Source: JAOTYV01 sp041557595
GTDB taxonomy: Bacteria > Pseudomonadota > Alphaproteobacteria > UBA8366
Direction of reading: 5' to 3'
NCBI GenBank assembly: GCA_041557595.1
Contig: JBFFGE010000210.1
Coordinates: 1 to 7,567 of the forward strand
Length of the DNA: 7,567 bases
The notes under the pieces are model-generated. The model was not told the DNA's origin. It saw only the letters and a program-made list of their open reading frames with translations, and ran no database searches. Of this stretch, positions 1-5,854 are shown in pieces (position 1 is the first letter of the stretch; each line of letters opens with the position of its first letter). The translations under genes and the position numbers were made by a program.

Positions 1-128
1 ATTATCATTACCCCAATAGAAATTCACCGTTTTGGTGTTAACCAGATATCGAGGCTATCGGTCGCGGGATTAAAAAATTGTAAACCGCACAAAAAATTTC
101 AAATCTCGGGCACCGAAGTCAGGACAGG

Positions 129-134
129 TATACT
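129..134 (+). promoter_or_regulatory. Candidate -10 box upstream of the NSS transporter
   Basis: TATACT matches the sigma-70 -10 consensus at five of six positions and lies 69 bases before the transporter start codon. No convincing -35 hexamer is found 16-18 bases upstream (the sequence there is TCGGGC-like), so this is only a weak promoter candidate. The preceding 100 bases are clearly AT-rich, with A/T runs around 71-105, which suits a promoter region. The leader between this box and the gene can fold through GGTCCC (147-152) and GGGACC (177-182). Confidence 0.3.
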
Positions 135-202
135 GTCGAATATTCAGGTCCCACGGGTCCGGATGACGGGCAGGGCGGGACCGGTGAAGGCGCGAGGCGA
201 AC

Positions 203-1546
203 ATGGCGCGGCCCGGCCAAAAGCGGGAAACGTGGCGATTGCGGAACGGTTTTGTCTTTGCGGCGATCGGTTCCGCCGCCGGGCTCGGCAATATATGGCG
301 TTTTCCGCACGTTACCGCCGAGCACGGCGGGGCGGTCTTCGTAATGCTCTATTTTCTCTTCATTATTCTCGTTGCGGTGCCGGTCGTAATTGCGGAATCG
401 GCAGTCGGCCACCGCAGTAGACGGAGCCCGGTTGCGGCCTTTCGGATGCTCGGCGGTGGTACTCCGTGGGCCGCGACCGGGTACCTCGCGGTGGCGACGG
501 TGACGGTGGTGCTCGGCTATTACGCGGTCGTTGCGGGGTGGACCGCGCGGTATTTCTTCGCCTCGGTGACGGGCGTTCTGTGGTCCGTTCCTGCTGCCGG
601 CTACGGCGACTATTTCCAGGCATTTGTTGCCGATGGTTGGACGCCGGTCGTCTGGCAGGCGGCCCTGCTGGCGATTACGGTCGCCATCGTATCGGCGGGG
701 GTGCGGGGCGGGATCGAGCGGTGCAACCGGTTCATGGTGCCGGTTTTGGCGATAATTCTCGTAGCGTTCGTCGCCTTTGCCCTGACGCTCGACGGCGCCG
801 CGCGAGGGCTCGAATTCCTGTTCAGGCCCGATTGGGCCGCCCTGGCGCGACCCAAGGTCTATCTTGCCGCCTTGGGCCAGGCCTTCTTTTCGCTCGGCGC
901 GGGCGCCGGCATCTATCTCACCTATGGCAGTTATCTGCCGGTTCGCAGCGGCCTGGCGCGTCCGGCGCTCCTGGTGGCCGGCGGCGACACCGCCTTCGCA
1001 ATGCTGGCGGCGCTGGCGATCTTTCCGGCGCTGTTCACCTTCGGCGGCAAGATCTCCTCCGGACCGGGGCTCGCCTTCGTCACCTTGCCGGAGCTGTTCC
1101 GGACGATGCCGACCGGCGCGGTCTTTGGATCGATGTTCTTTCTGCTGCTGTGTCTCGCCGCGGTGACGTCGATGGTGTCGATGCTGGAAGTCGTGGTGGC
1201 CAGCCTCGCGGCCGACGGGCGGCGGCGCCCGTCGGTGTCCGTCATCGCGGGCTTGGCGATCTTCGCGCTCGGCGTTCCGGCGTCCCTCGGCTTTGGACCG
1301 TGGAAGGGCGTGCACTTCGCGGGACTTGGAATATTCGATGCGATGGATTTCGCCGCCTCGAATGTCGCGCTGCCGATCGGCGGTCTGCTGATCGCCACCT
1401 TTGTCGCCTGGCGCTGGGGCAAGGCGCGTGCGGCGGCGGCTGCAAAGCTCACCGGCGTGTGGTCCGCGGCCTGGTTCTTTATGCTGCGGTATGGTGCTCC
1501 GGTGGCGATTATCCTGGTGTTTCTGGCCGCGACGGGAATAATTTGA
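203..1546 (+). CDS. Sodium-dependent transporter, neurotransmitter:sodium symporter (NSS/SNF) family
   Basis: This is a 447-residue inner-membrane secondary transporter of the LeuT-fold NSS family, expected to import an amino acid or related amine with Na+. The family signature GLGNIWRFP lies in TM1 at residues 27-35; by comparison with LeuT, N30 is a Na+ ligand and R33 an external-gate residue. The unwound TM6 segment GQAFFSLGAGAG is at 225-236, the TM8 Na2-site pair T322/S323 is within AAVTSMVSM, and D382 in AMDFAASN corresponds to the gate Asp of TM10 (LeuT D404). LPIGGLLIATFVAW (390-403) is typical of bacterial members. I count about 11 hydrophobic segments, the last at 418-445, so LeuT's TM12 seems absent, as in MhsT/Tyt1-like members. 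The ATG at 203 is preceded by GAGG (194-197) and lets the protein begin just before TM1. The substrate cannot be assigned. The downstream spacer carries a long hairpin, suggesting the gene is transcribed on its own. Confidence 0.95.
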   Translation: MARPGQKRETWRLRNGFVFAAIGSAAGLGNIWRFPHVTAEHGGAVFVMLYFLFIILVAVPVVIAESAVGHRSRRSPVAAFRMLGGGTPWAATGYLAVATVTVVLGYYAVVAGWTARYFFASVTGVLWSVPAAGYGDYFQAFVADGWTPVVWQAALLAITVAIVSAGVRGGIERCNRFMVPVLAIILVAFVAFALTLDGAARGLEFLFRPDWAALARPKVYLAALGQAFFSLGAGAGIYLTYGSYLPVRSGLARPALLVAGGDTAFAMLAALAIFPALFTFGGKISSGPGLAFVTLPELFRTMPTGAVFGSMFFLLLCLAAVTSMVSMLEVVVASLAADGRRRPSVSVIAGLAIFALGVPASLGFGPWKGVHFAGLGIFDAMDFAASNVALPIGGLLIATFVAWRWGKARAAAAAKLTGVWSAAWFFMLRYGAPVAIILVFLAATGII

Positions 1547-1569
1547 CGCTGCTCTATCTTTATAGAATC

Positions 1570-1621
1570 GATCAACTCTTCTGGCTTTTATTCATTCCAA
1601 TTGAAGGCAGAAGAGTTGATC
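1570..1621. repeat. Long perfect inverted repeat (14-bp arms, 24-base loop)
   Basis: GATCAACTCTTCTG (1570-1583) is exactly complementary to CAGAAGAGTTGATC (1608-1621). After one mismatch the stem can continue with CTT (1585-1587) against AAG (1604-1606). It lies 23 bases after the transporter stop codon and about 90 bases before msrA. Neither side has a T-tract directly after the stem, so it is not a textbook intrinsic terminator. It could act as a stem that stops or protects the transporter transcript, as a regulator site, or be a small mobile or repetitive element. The arms are less GC-rich than the surroundings. Confidence 0.75.
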
Positions 1622-1698
1622 TACGGGAGGGCGCCCCCATTTCTCTGGCGTGGGGCGCGGTACCCCGATGACAGTGGTGTCAGCACGCAACGAACGGC

Positions 1699-1704
1699 AA
1701 AGGA
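1699..1704 (+). promoter_or_regulatory. Ribosome binding site that fixes the msrA start
   Basis: AAAGGA lies seven bases before the ATG at 1712. It favours this start over the TTG at 1601 in the same frame, which sits inside the loop of the upstream inverted repeat and would add 37 residues unlike MsrA. Confidence 0.6.
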
Positions 1705-1711
1705 TCGAAAC

Positions 1712-2191
1712 ATGGCAGAGACGCAAACGGCGATTTTTGGAGCGGGCTGCTTCTGGGGCATCGAAGCCGCTTTCCGGCGGGTGCCGGGCGTCAAGAGCAC
1801 GGCGGTCGGCTATTCCGGCGGCGAAAAAGCCAATCCCACCTACCAGGAAGTGTGCAGCGGCACGACCGGCCACGCGGAAGTGGTGCGGGTCGAGTTCGAT
1901 CCGTCGGAAGTATCGTATGACGACCTGCTGAATGTGCTGTGGGAGGTGCACGATCCGACGACGATGAACCGGCAGGGGCCGGATTTCGGAACGCAGTACC
2001 GATCCGCGGTTTACTTCACGGACGCCGCGCAGGAAGAAACCGCCAAGGCGTCCAAGGCCGCGCTCGAGGCGTCGGGCCGATTTCGCAGTCCGGTCGTGAC
2101 CGAAATCACGGCGGCCTCCGATTTCTGGATGGCCGAGGACTATCACCAGCAATATTTCGAGAAACAGCGGGCGGGCGGCCGACGGTTCTGA
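1712..2191 (+). CDS. msrA: Peptide methionine (S)-S-oxide reductase MsrA
   Basis: This enzyme reduces the S-epimer of methionine sulfoxide, free or in proteins, back to methionine, repairing oxidative damage in the cytoplasm. The 159-residue product has no signal peptide. The catalytic motif GCFWG is at residues 12-16 with the nucleophile C13 near the N-terminus. Other family landmarks are GYSGG (33-37), CSGTTGHAE (48-56), GTQYRS (93-98) and EDYHQQYFEK (142-151). The chain ends in KQRAGGRRF, so the C-terminal stretch that in E. coli MsrA carries the resolving cysteines (KNPYGYCG and beyond) is missing. The only other cysteine is C48, which is also common in two-Cys MsrAs. The enzyme may therefore use a one-Cys or C13/C48 mechanism. 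I chose the ATG at 1712 because the homology begins there and AAAGGA precedes it. A cupin gene follows after 31 bases, probably in the same operon. Confidence 0.96.
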   Translation: MAETQTAIFGAGCFWGIEAAFRRVPGVKSTAVGYSGGEKANPTYQEVCSGTTGHAEVVRVEFDPSEVSYDDLLNVLWEVHDPTTMNRQGPDFGTQYRSAVYFTDAAQEETAKASKAALEASGRFRSPVVTEITAASDFWMAEDYHQQYFEKQRAGGRRF

Positions 2192-2222
2192 CGCGTCGCT
2201 CGCGGCAACGGCGGCGGGACGC

Positions 2223-2528
2223 ATGAAGATAACTCTGACTGCCGGCAGTTTTGCCGAACCGGTCGGCCCGAATGCGGTCCGCGCCGATTGGGCGGCGCGC
2301 GGCTATTCCTGCCACGACTTCAGCGATCCTCCCGGCCAGGCGTGGCGCGATTTCGTGCACGACACGAACGAGCTGGTCACGGTGGTCGAGGGACGCCTCG
2401 AGCTTGAGATCGCGGGCGAACGCGTGACCGCCGGCCCCGGCGACGAGGTGTTCATTCCCCGCGGCGCGCGGCATTCGGTCTTCAACATTCATGACGCCGC
2501 CACGGTCTGGCTGTTCGGCTACGACTGA
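2223..2528 (+). CDS. Small single-domain cupin protein
   Basis: This is a 101-residue protein consisting of one cupin (double-stranded beta-barrel) domain, probably cytoplasmic. Cupin motif 2 is perfect: G73, then P79, G81, H84 and N88, in PGDEVFIPRGARHSVFN. Motif 1 is partly degenerate: H46, E50 and G57 fit the metal-ligand and turn positions in VHDTNELVTVVEG, but the usual HxH pair is reduced to one histidine. With H46, E50 and H84 it could still bind a metal ion. Cupins this small range from metal-binding enzymes and dioxygenase-like proteins to ligand sensors, so no reaction is assigned. The start ATG at 2223 has a short, closely spaced GGGA (2216-2219). Its place 31 bases after msrA suggests co-transcription and perhaps a link to oxidative stress or sulfur chemistry; that link is inferred from context only. 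Confidence 0.9.
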   Translation: MKITLTAGSFAEPVGPNAVRADWAARGYSCHDFSDPPGQAWRDFVHDTNELVTVVEGRLELEIAGERVTAGPGDEVFIPRGARHSVFNIHDAATVWLFGYD

Positions 2529-2561
2529 CGGGCTACGGCGGTATTGTCGTTGTTGTCGCTG

Positions 2562-2588
2562 GCGTATCGGCGACATTTCGCGATACGC
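2562..2588. repeat. Inverted repeat after the cupin gene
   Basis: GCGTATCG (2562-2569) and CGATACGC (2581-2588) are perfect 8-bp complementary arms around an 11-base loop, 33 bases after the cupin stop codon. No T-tract follows, so it is at best an atypical transcription stop for the msrA-cupin unit. The rest of the 2529-2747 spacer holds a candidate promoter near its end and nothing else I can identify. Confidence 0.4.
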
Positions 2589-2686
2589 TGTCGGTACGGT
2601 GATTTGACTGGCGCCGCAGACTGCGACTTCGGACGGGCGGGCCGGCAGCTGAACCAGGCGGACAGCACCTATAACAAGAAAAATAA

Positions 2687-2714
2687 TTGCCGACACGCGC
2701 AATGCGTGTAAACT
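2687..2714 (+). promoter_or_regulatory. Candidate promoter with embedded palindrome, upstream of the cassette
   Basis: TTGCCG (2687-2692) resembles a -35 box (TTGACA) and TAAACT (2709-2714) a -10 box (TATAAT), 16 bases apart, 33 bases before the start codon at 2748. The spacer contains the inverted repeat ACACGC (2693-2698) and GCGTGT (2704-2709), a possible repressor site lying between the two boxes. Both hexamers are imperfect, so this is a candidate only. The preceding 20 bases (ATAACAAGAAAAATAA) are AT-rich, like an UP element. Confidence 0.35.
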
Positions 2715-2730
2715 GTCGTTCTACCGTTCC

Positions 2731-2740
2731 AAGGGGAGGA
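2731..2740 (+). promoter_or_regulatory. Strong ribosome binding site for the ubiquitin-like gene
   Basis: AAGGGGAGGA is a near-ideal purine-rich Shine-Dalgarno sequence seven bases before the ATG at 2748, and is stronger than those of the other genes here. Confidence 0.7.
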
Positions 2741-2747
2741 CCTCACG

Positions 2748-3137
2748 ATGACGGCATTATTGCGACTCATTGACGAAACACTCGGCGCGGCCCCGGTCGA
2801 GGTCGGCACGCTGCGGCTCGCCAGCGAGCGCGTGACGGTGCGTGAAGTGATTCGGCGGCGGCTGGAGGAAGAGGAAAAGCGACTAAAGGCGAAAAGATCG
2901 TCGCTTCCTTTTCGGGGGATGCAGAAGTTGCGCGCTCGGGAATCGGTGCTTAATGAGAGCCGGTCGGCGGGTGCAAATATTGATGAAGAGCTGCAAAATA
3001 TTTGCCGGGCGATAGAACGGCACAACTTGATCGTCCTATTCAACGATCAACAGCTGTCCGACCCGGATGCGGAAATTTCCGTGACCGGCGAAGAGGCAAT
3101 GACTTTTCTCCAGCTCGTTCCGCTGCAAGGCGGGTGA
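2748..3137 (+). CDS. Putative ubiquitin-like beta-grasp protein ending in Gly-Gly, partner of a DUF4132 protein
   Basis: The product is 129 residues, without signal peptide or membrane segment. I recognise no named family with certainty. Its predicted order is that of a beta-grasp fold: strand (3-9), strand (17-24), helix (30-48), a charged Lys/Arg-rich insertion (45-75), helix (77-92), strand (94-99), and a final strand (118-126). Two segments recall ubiquitin: LIVLFNDQQLSD (94-105) against RLIFAGKQLED, and the end TFLQLVPLQGG (119-129) against TLHLVLRLRGG, with the two glycines exactly at the C-terminus before the stop. From memory, small proteins ending in a LVPLVGG-like tail occur next to DUF4132 genes in other bacteria, but I cannot check this. 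Exposed Gly-Gly suggests conjugation, thiocarboxylate formation or binding into a partner's cleft; no E1, E2 or protease gene lies in the window. The start is set by AAGGGGAGGA at 2731-2740. The DUF4132 gene starts 15 bases after the stop, so the two are almost surely one operon. That it is a gene is well supported; the fold call is inference. Confidence 0.85.
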   Translation: MTALLRLIDETLGAAPVEVGTLRLASERVTVREVIRRRLEEEEKRLKAKRSSLPFRGMQKLRARESVLNESRSAGANIDEELQNICRAIERHNLIVLFNDQQLSDPDAEISVTGEEAMTFLQLVPLQGG

Positions 3138-3152
3138 TCGGGAGGCATCGGC

Positions 3153-4055
3153 ATGTGGCTTCGGGCTCTCTTCGGTTCGCGGAAGCGCAGCCCCTATTTG
3201 AAGTACAATCCCGAACATGGCTTCGCGCGTTCGGATAACCTGATCTGGCTGTACGTTTGCCAAGTCAGGGAACGGCACGGCGAATGGTATTTCAAACGCG
3301 GTCCCGGTCCGCAGGAAATTCCTGCTACCGAGGCGATATTGGCGCTGCCGCTGGACGAGCAGGTCGCCCTCCTGCCCGATGCCTTCTGGGCGGTGACGAA
3401 TAAACGCGTTGTCGACTTAAGCGAGTACTACACCCGTTGTCCCCGCCGAATAATGCTGTGGCGCTTTATCGCATTGATCACGCGGCGAAAATTGCCGTTC
3501 ACCGACCAATGCCTTCAGAAGATATTCAGTATTTTGGGCAGGGCGGAATTCGACCATGTTGCGCGACTAGGCGGGTTGTGGAAGGGCTTGGAGCGGTACG
3601 CTGCGGAGCACGAACTCAGCGATCCATTGCGGGAAATTTTGCAAGAATATCGCGACCACCATTCGCCGGGGACCTACCGGGATCGTCTCGATGCTGTCCT
3701 GGGTGAGAACCAGCCACCCCCGGTTCCGTCGCGACCGATGCCTGATCTGGTCGATACCGCGTGGGGCGGCGCGATTCGCAGGTGGATTGCAGGCCTGGAG
3801 CCGCAAATTCGGACGGTGTGGATCGAGCTCTTCGAGCTAGCCTTCGCCGGCCATAAGGTATCGCGGCCGGGCAAGCGGTGGCGGACCCGGGCGGAAGAGT
3901 TGGTTTCCGCGATCGGACCGGAAAAATATGCGGGTCATTTGGCTTGGATGATGCGGCGTTTCGACACGCGATCATATTGGAATTCCAACACAATCAAGCT
4001 CAAGAATATCTCATACCGGGCGTCGATCCCAACCAGGATACACTCAAAGGCCTGA
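3153..4055 (+). CDS. N-terminal part of a DUF4132 (MolR/YehI-like) protein, frame-disrupted
   Basis: This frame encodes 300 residues. GGGAGG (3140-3145) precedes the ATG at 3153 with good spacing. The segment is alpha-helical and rich in W, R and L, as in the poorly conserved N-terminal helical repeats of DUF4132 proteins, with no signal peptide or membrane segment. Sequence up to about WRTRAEELVSAIG and HLAWMMRRF (roughly residues 243-271) reads like the family's pattern of a helix with W, a helix with IG, and a helix with L-W. The last 30 residues (SYWNSNTIKLKNISYRASIPTR and on to the stop) do not, while the overlapping -1 frame continues with a family-like stretch ending in LKGLIWAA. I conclude that this is the first third of one protein of about 840 residues whose remainder is encoded at 3878-5683. 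Whether the break is a true mutation, a sequencing error or recoding cannot be decided here. Function is unknown; E. coli MolR was linked to molybdate metabolism, but that role is not well established. Confidence 0.8.
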   Translation: MWLRALFGSRKRSPYLKYNPEHGFARSDNLIWLYVCQVRERHGEWYFKRGPGPQEIPATEAILALPLDEQVALLPDAFWAVTNKRVVDLSEYYTRCPRRIMLWRFIALITRRKLPFTDQCLQKIFSILGRAEFDHVARLGGLWKGLERYAAEHELSDPLREILQEYRDHHSPGTYRDRLDAVLGENQPPPVPSRPMPDLVDTAWGGAIRRWIAGLEPQIRTVWIELFELAFAGHKVSRPGKRWRTRAEELVSAIGPEKYAGHLAWMMRRFDTRSYWNSNTIKLKNISYRASIPTRIHSKA

Positions 4056-5683
4056 TTTGGGCGGCGCAGTTTTGCGGCGCAAGGGCACCGACCGAGAGCT
4101 TACGCCAATTCGCCATTCGCTGTTATCAGAATAGCGGTAGCGGCTCGGGCGTCGAAAGGTTGGGAAATGCCGTTTTTGTCGCCTTCGAATCGATGCCGGA
4201 TGACGTCGGGCTGCCCTATCTGTTCATGAGCCATGGCGACATGCAGCATGAAGGCGCCCGATTGTTGATTAAGCGTGCGATTGAGCGTCGCGCGAAGTCG
4301 CGCGGCGTCACGGTCGAAGAACTGGGCGATTATGGAATTCCTACATTCGGCATGGATCGGTCGGGCGTTTACCGGGAGGAAATTGGCAAGCGTAATATCG
4401 AAATTTCAATCGACGCACTGGGGCGGGTCCGAGCATCGATATTCGACAAGACCGAGAAAAATCCAAAGAAGTATAGCCTCCGCCGTCTCGCCAAGAGCAA
4501 TTGGTTTTTAGCCGACCGGTTTAGAAAACTCATCGAGCGTATGGAAATCGAGCGCGAGCGACAATGCCGGCGTCTGGAGGAATTATTTTTTTCGAGTCGC
4601 ATGCGGACGGTGGAAGAGATGCGGACGCGTTACATTGAACATCCGTTCGTCGCGCATTTCATTCCCCGGATTATTTGGCAACTGCGAAAGAGCGGCAGCA
4701 GCGAAGCGGCCGTATTCGACGCGGGAAAATTTTACGATGTTGATGGGGCGGAAATCGCATGGGTCGACGATGAGACGGTAATGACACCGTGGCACCCGGT
4801 TCTCGCTACCGTTGACCAAGTTCAGGCATGGCGAAACAGGATAGAAACGCTCGGAATTAAACAGCCCTTCGAGCAGGCCTATCGCGAAATTTTCGTCCCT
4901 ACCGAGGTCGAATTCGAGACGGAGTTCTACTCCAACCGGTTTGCGGGTCACTTCGTATGGGAGTTTGAGTTGCATCAACGGTTGGCGCATCTGGGATGGG
5001 AAGGTCCGGAACAGCCCGAAGACGATGAAGCACTTTACAAATTCCGGCGCTTCGCCAATTTCGATCTGCAAGCGGTGCTATACGGCGATCCGGTTGCCGA
5101 TGCACGGCGCGGAACGACTGATAACGCATTGCTATCGAGCGGTTACGTCATGTTCGCCCGCGCGTCGGACGATGACCATTCACCAATTCGCATTCATGAC
5201 GTCCCGCCGATCGTATTCTCCGAAGTCATGCACGACTTGTCGTATGCCGTGGCCCGCTCCGCGATTGCGGTAAACATGGAGTGGCGCGACCACACGCAGC
5301 GCGACAAAGCGGCTGCCTATAATTTTCGGCGTTCGACCCGCCACAACAGTTCCGGCGCACGACAACGCGCCGAAAAGCTGAAACAGATCCTGCCCGCGCT
5401 GGAGATTTCCGACCAATGCCGGGTTTCGGGATGCGATTTGATGGTACACGGCAAGTTGAATGTCTACCGAATCCATTTGGGCAGCGCGGCGGTATTCAAG
5501 CAACCGAACGACCAGCATATTTGCATCGTGGAGGGGAGGCATAAGGGTCGTTATACCGGCCGGGTCCCGGAAGGCGCCAATATTGACTCAACCCTTACAA
5601 GCGCGATCAGCAAGGCGATACTGCTCGCTAACGATCACGCGATTACCGATAAAATTATCAGGAGCCAGATCGGTCGAAGTTAG
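3878..5683 (+). CDS. C-terminal part of the DUF4132 protein, with DUF4132 core and C-terminal DUF7737-like domain
   Basis: The open frame codes for 601 residues if started at the GTG at 3878, but that start has no clear ribosome site and the first 30 residues look spurious. Real homology appears from about residue 32. Landmarks in order are LKGLIWAA (56-63), helical repeats with VEELGDYGIPTFGMD (146-160), and the DUF4132 core: LIERMEIERERQCRRLEELF (218-237), YIEHPFVAHFIPRIIWQL (252-269), PWHPVL (304-309) and IKQPFEQAYREIFVP (327-341). Then come FDLQAVLYGDP (395-405) and a C-terminal domain with VHGKLNVYRIHLGSAAVF (523-540), HICIVE (547-552) and LTSAISKAILLANDHAITD (573-591), which I recall as the DUF7737-type end of these proteins. 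It is probably cytoplasmic. No catalytic motif or ATPase signature is visible. It most likely continues the frame of 3153-4055 through a -1 frame change, and it ends 171 bases before the UbiD gene. Codon use is more AT-rich than in the flanking genes, hinting at transfer. Confidence 0.85.
   Translation: MADPGGRVGFRDRTGKICGSFGLDDAAFRHAIILEFQHNQAQEYLIPGVDPNQDTLKGLIWAAQFCGARAPTESLRQFAIRCYQNSGSGSGVERLGNAVFVAFESMPDDVGLPYLFMSHGDMQHEGARLLIKRAIERRAKSRGVTVEELGDYGIPTFGMDRSGVYREEIGKRNIEISIDALGRVRASIFDKTEKNPKKYSLRRLAKSNWFLADRFRKLIERMEIERERQCRRLEELFFSSRMRTVEEMRTRYIEHPFVAHFIPRIIWQLRKSGSSEAAVFDAGKFYDVDGAEIAWVDDETVMTPWHPVLATVDQVQAWRNRIETLGIKQPFEQAYREIFVPTEVEFETEFYSNRFAGHFVWEFELHQRLAHLGWEGPEQPEDDEALYKFRRFANFDLQAVLYGDPVADARRGTTDNALLSSGYVMFARASDDDHSPIRIHDVPPIVFSEVMHDLSYAVARSAIAVNMEWRDHTQRDKAAAYNFRRSTRHNSSGARQRAEKLKQILPALEISDQCRVSGCDLMVHGKLNVYRIHLGSAAVFKQPNDQHICIVEGRHKGRYTGRVPEGANIDSTLTSAISKAILLANDHAITDKIIRSQIGRS
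3951..4055 (+). other. Probable -1 frame change joining the two DUF4132 halves
   Basis: The upstream frame runs to a stop ending at 4055, while the downstream frame is open from 3878. Family-like sequence switches from the first frame (HLAWMMRRF, up to about 3962) to the frame one base back (EFQHNQAQEYLIPGVDPNQ, from about 3980). The break therefore probably lies between about 3960 and 4010. I checked codon pairs in the overlap for a classic X XXY YYZ slippery heptamer in the upstream frame and found none. The A5 run at 3922-3926 is too early to suit the homology switch. A single-base deletion, real or from sequencing, is the simplest explanation. Confidence 0.65.
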
Positions 5684-5726
5684 TCCGGTCGGGCGATCGC
5701 TGATTTCGCGTCGCGCTTGGCCCCGG

Positions 5727-5748
5727 TCACGATGATGTCAGATCGTGA
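5727..5748. repeat. Short inverted repeat after the DUF4132 gene
   Basis: TCACGAT (5727-5733) pairs with ATCGTGA (5742-5748) around an 8-base loop, 43 bases after the DUF4132 stop codon. There is no T-tract. It could be a transcription-end stem or a regulator site in front of the UbiD gene. Confidence 0.3.
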
Positions 5749-5764
5749 ATGATGCGATGACCTG

Positions 5765-5805
5765 TTGCCGATCCCTCCACCCACCCCTTGCGCCATCGTC
5801 GGCAA
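5765..5805. repeat. Spaced inverted repeat upstream of the UbiD gene
   Basis: TTGCCGA (5765-5771) and TCGGCAA (5799-5805) are perfect 7-bp arms 27 bases apart, 50 bases before the UbiD start codon. The spacing is about three helical turns from arm to arm, which could suit two contacts by a dimeric regulator, but chance occurrence is also plausible. No clear -35/-10 pair was found in the 5684-5854 spacer. Confidence 0.25.
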
Positions 5806-5854
5806 AAGCTAAAACAAGAGCCTCCAAAATACGATCGGGCGCGGGAGGCACGAC

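Noticed and set aside
119..1315. Long open frame on the minus strand opposite the transporter (398 codons)
   Set aside because: Its translation is mostly R, G, E and H with low complexity and no recognisable domain, typical of the antisense of a GC-rich gene; the plus strand carries clear NSS motifs.
1570..1621. Calling the long hairpin an intrinsic terminator
   Set aside because: Neither strand has a run of T directly after the stem, so it was recorded as an inverted repeat.
466..1671. Second plus-strand frame overlapping the transporter (401 codons)
   Set aside because: Arginine/glycine-rich translation without any motif; a frame shadow of the transporter that runs into the following hairpin.
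1601..1711. N-terminal extension of MsrA from a TTG at 1601
   Set aside because: The TTG sits in the loop of the inverted repeat and lacks a ribosome site; the extra residues do not resemble MsrA, and the ATG at 1712 has AAAGGA in front of it.
2529..2747. CRISPR array, tRNA or small RNA in the spacer before the cassette
   Set aside because: No regularly spaced repeats and no cloverleaf-like arms or CCA-type end were seen; only a short hairpin and a candidate promoter are supported.
3921..3927. A5 run as a programmed -1 slippery site
   Set aside because: In the upstream frame the codons are GAA AAA TAT, which do not form X XXY YYZ, and family-like sequence continues in the original frame for at least ten codons beyond it.
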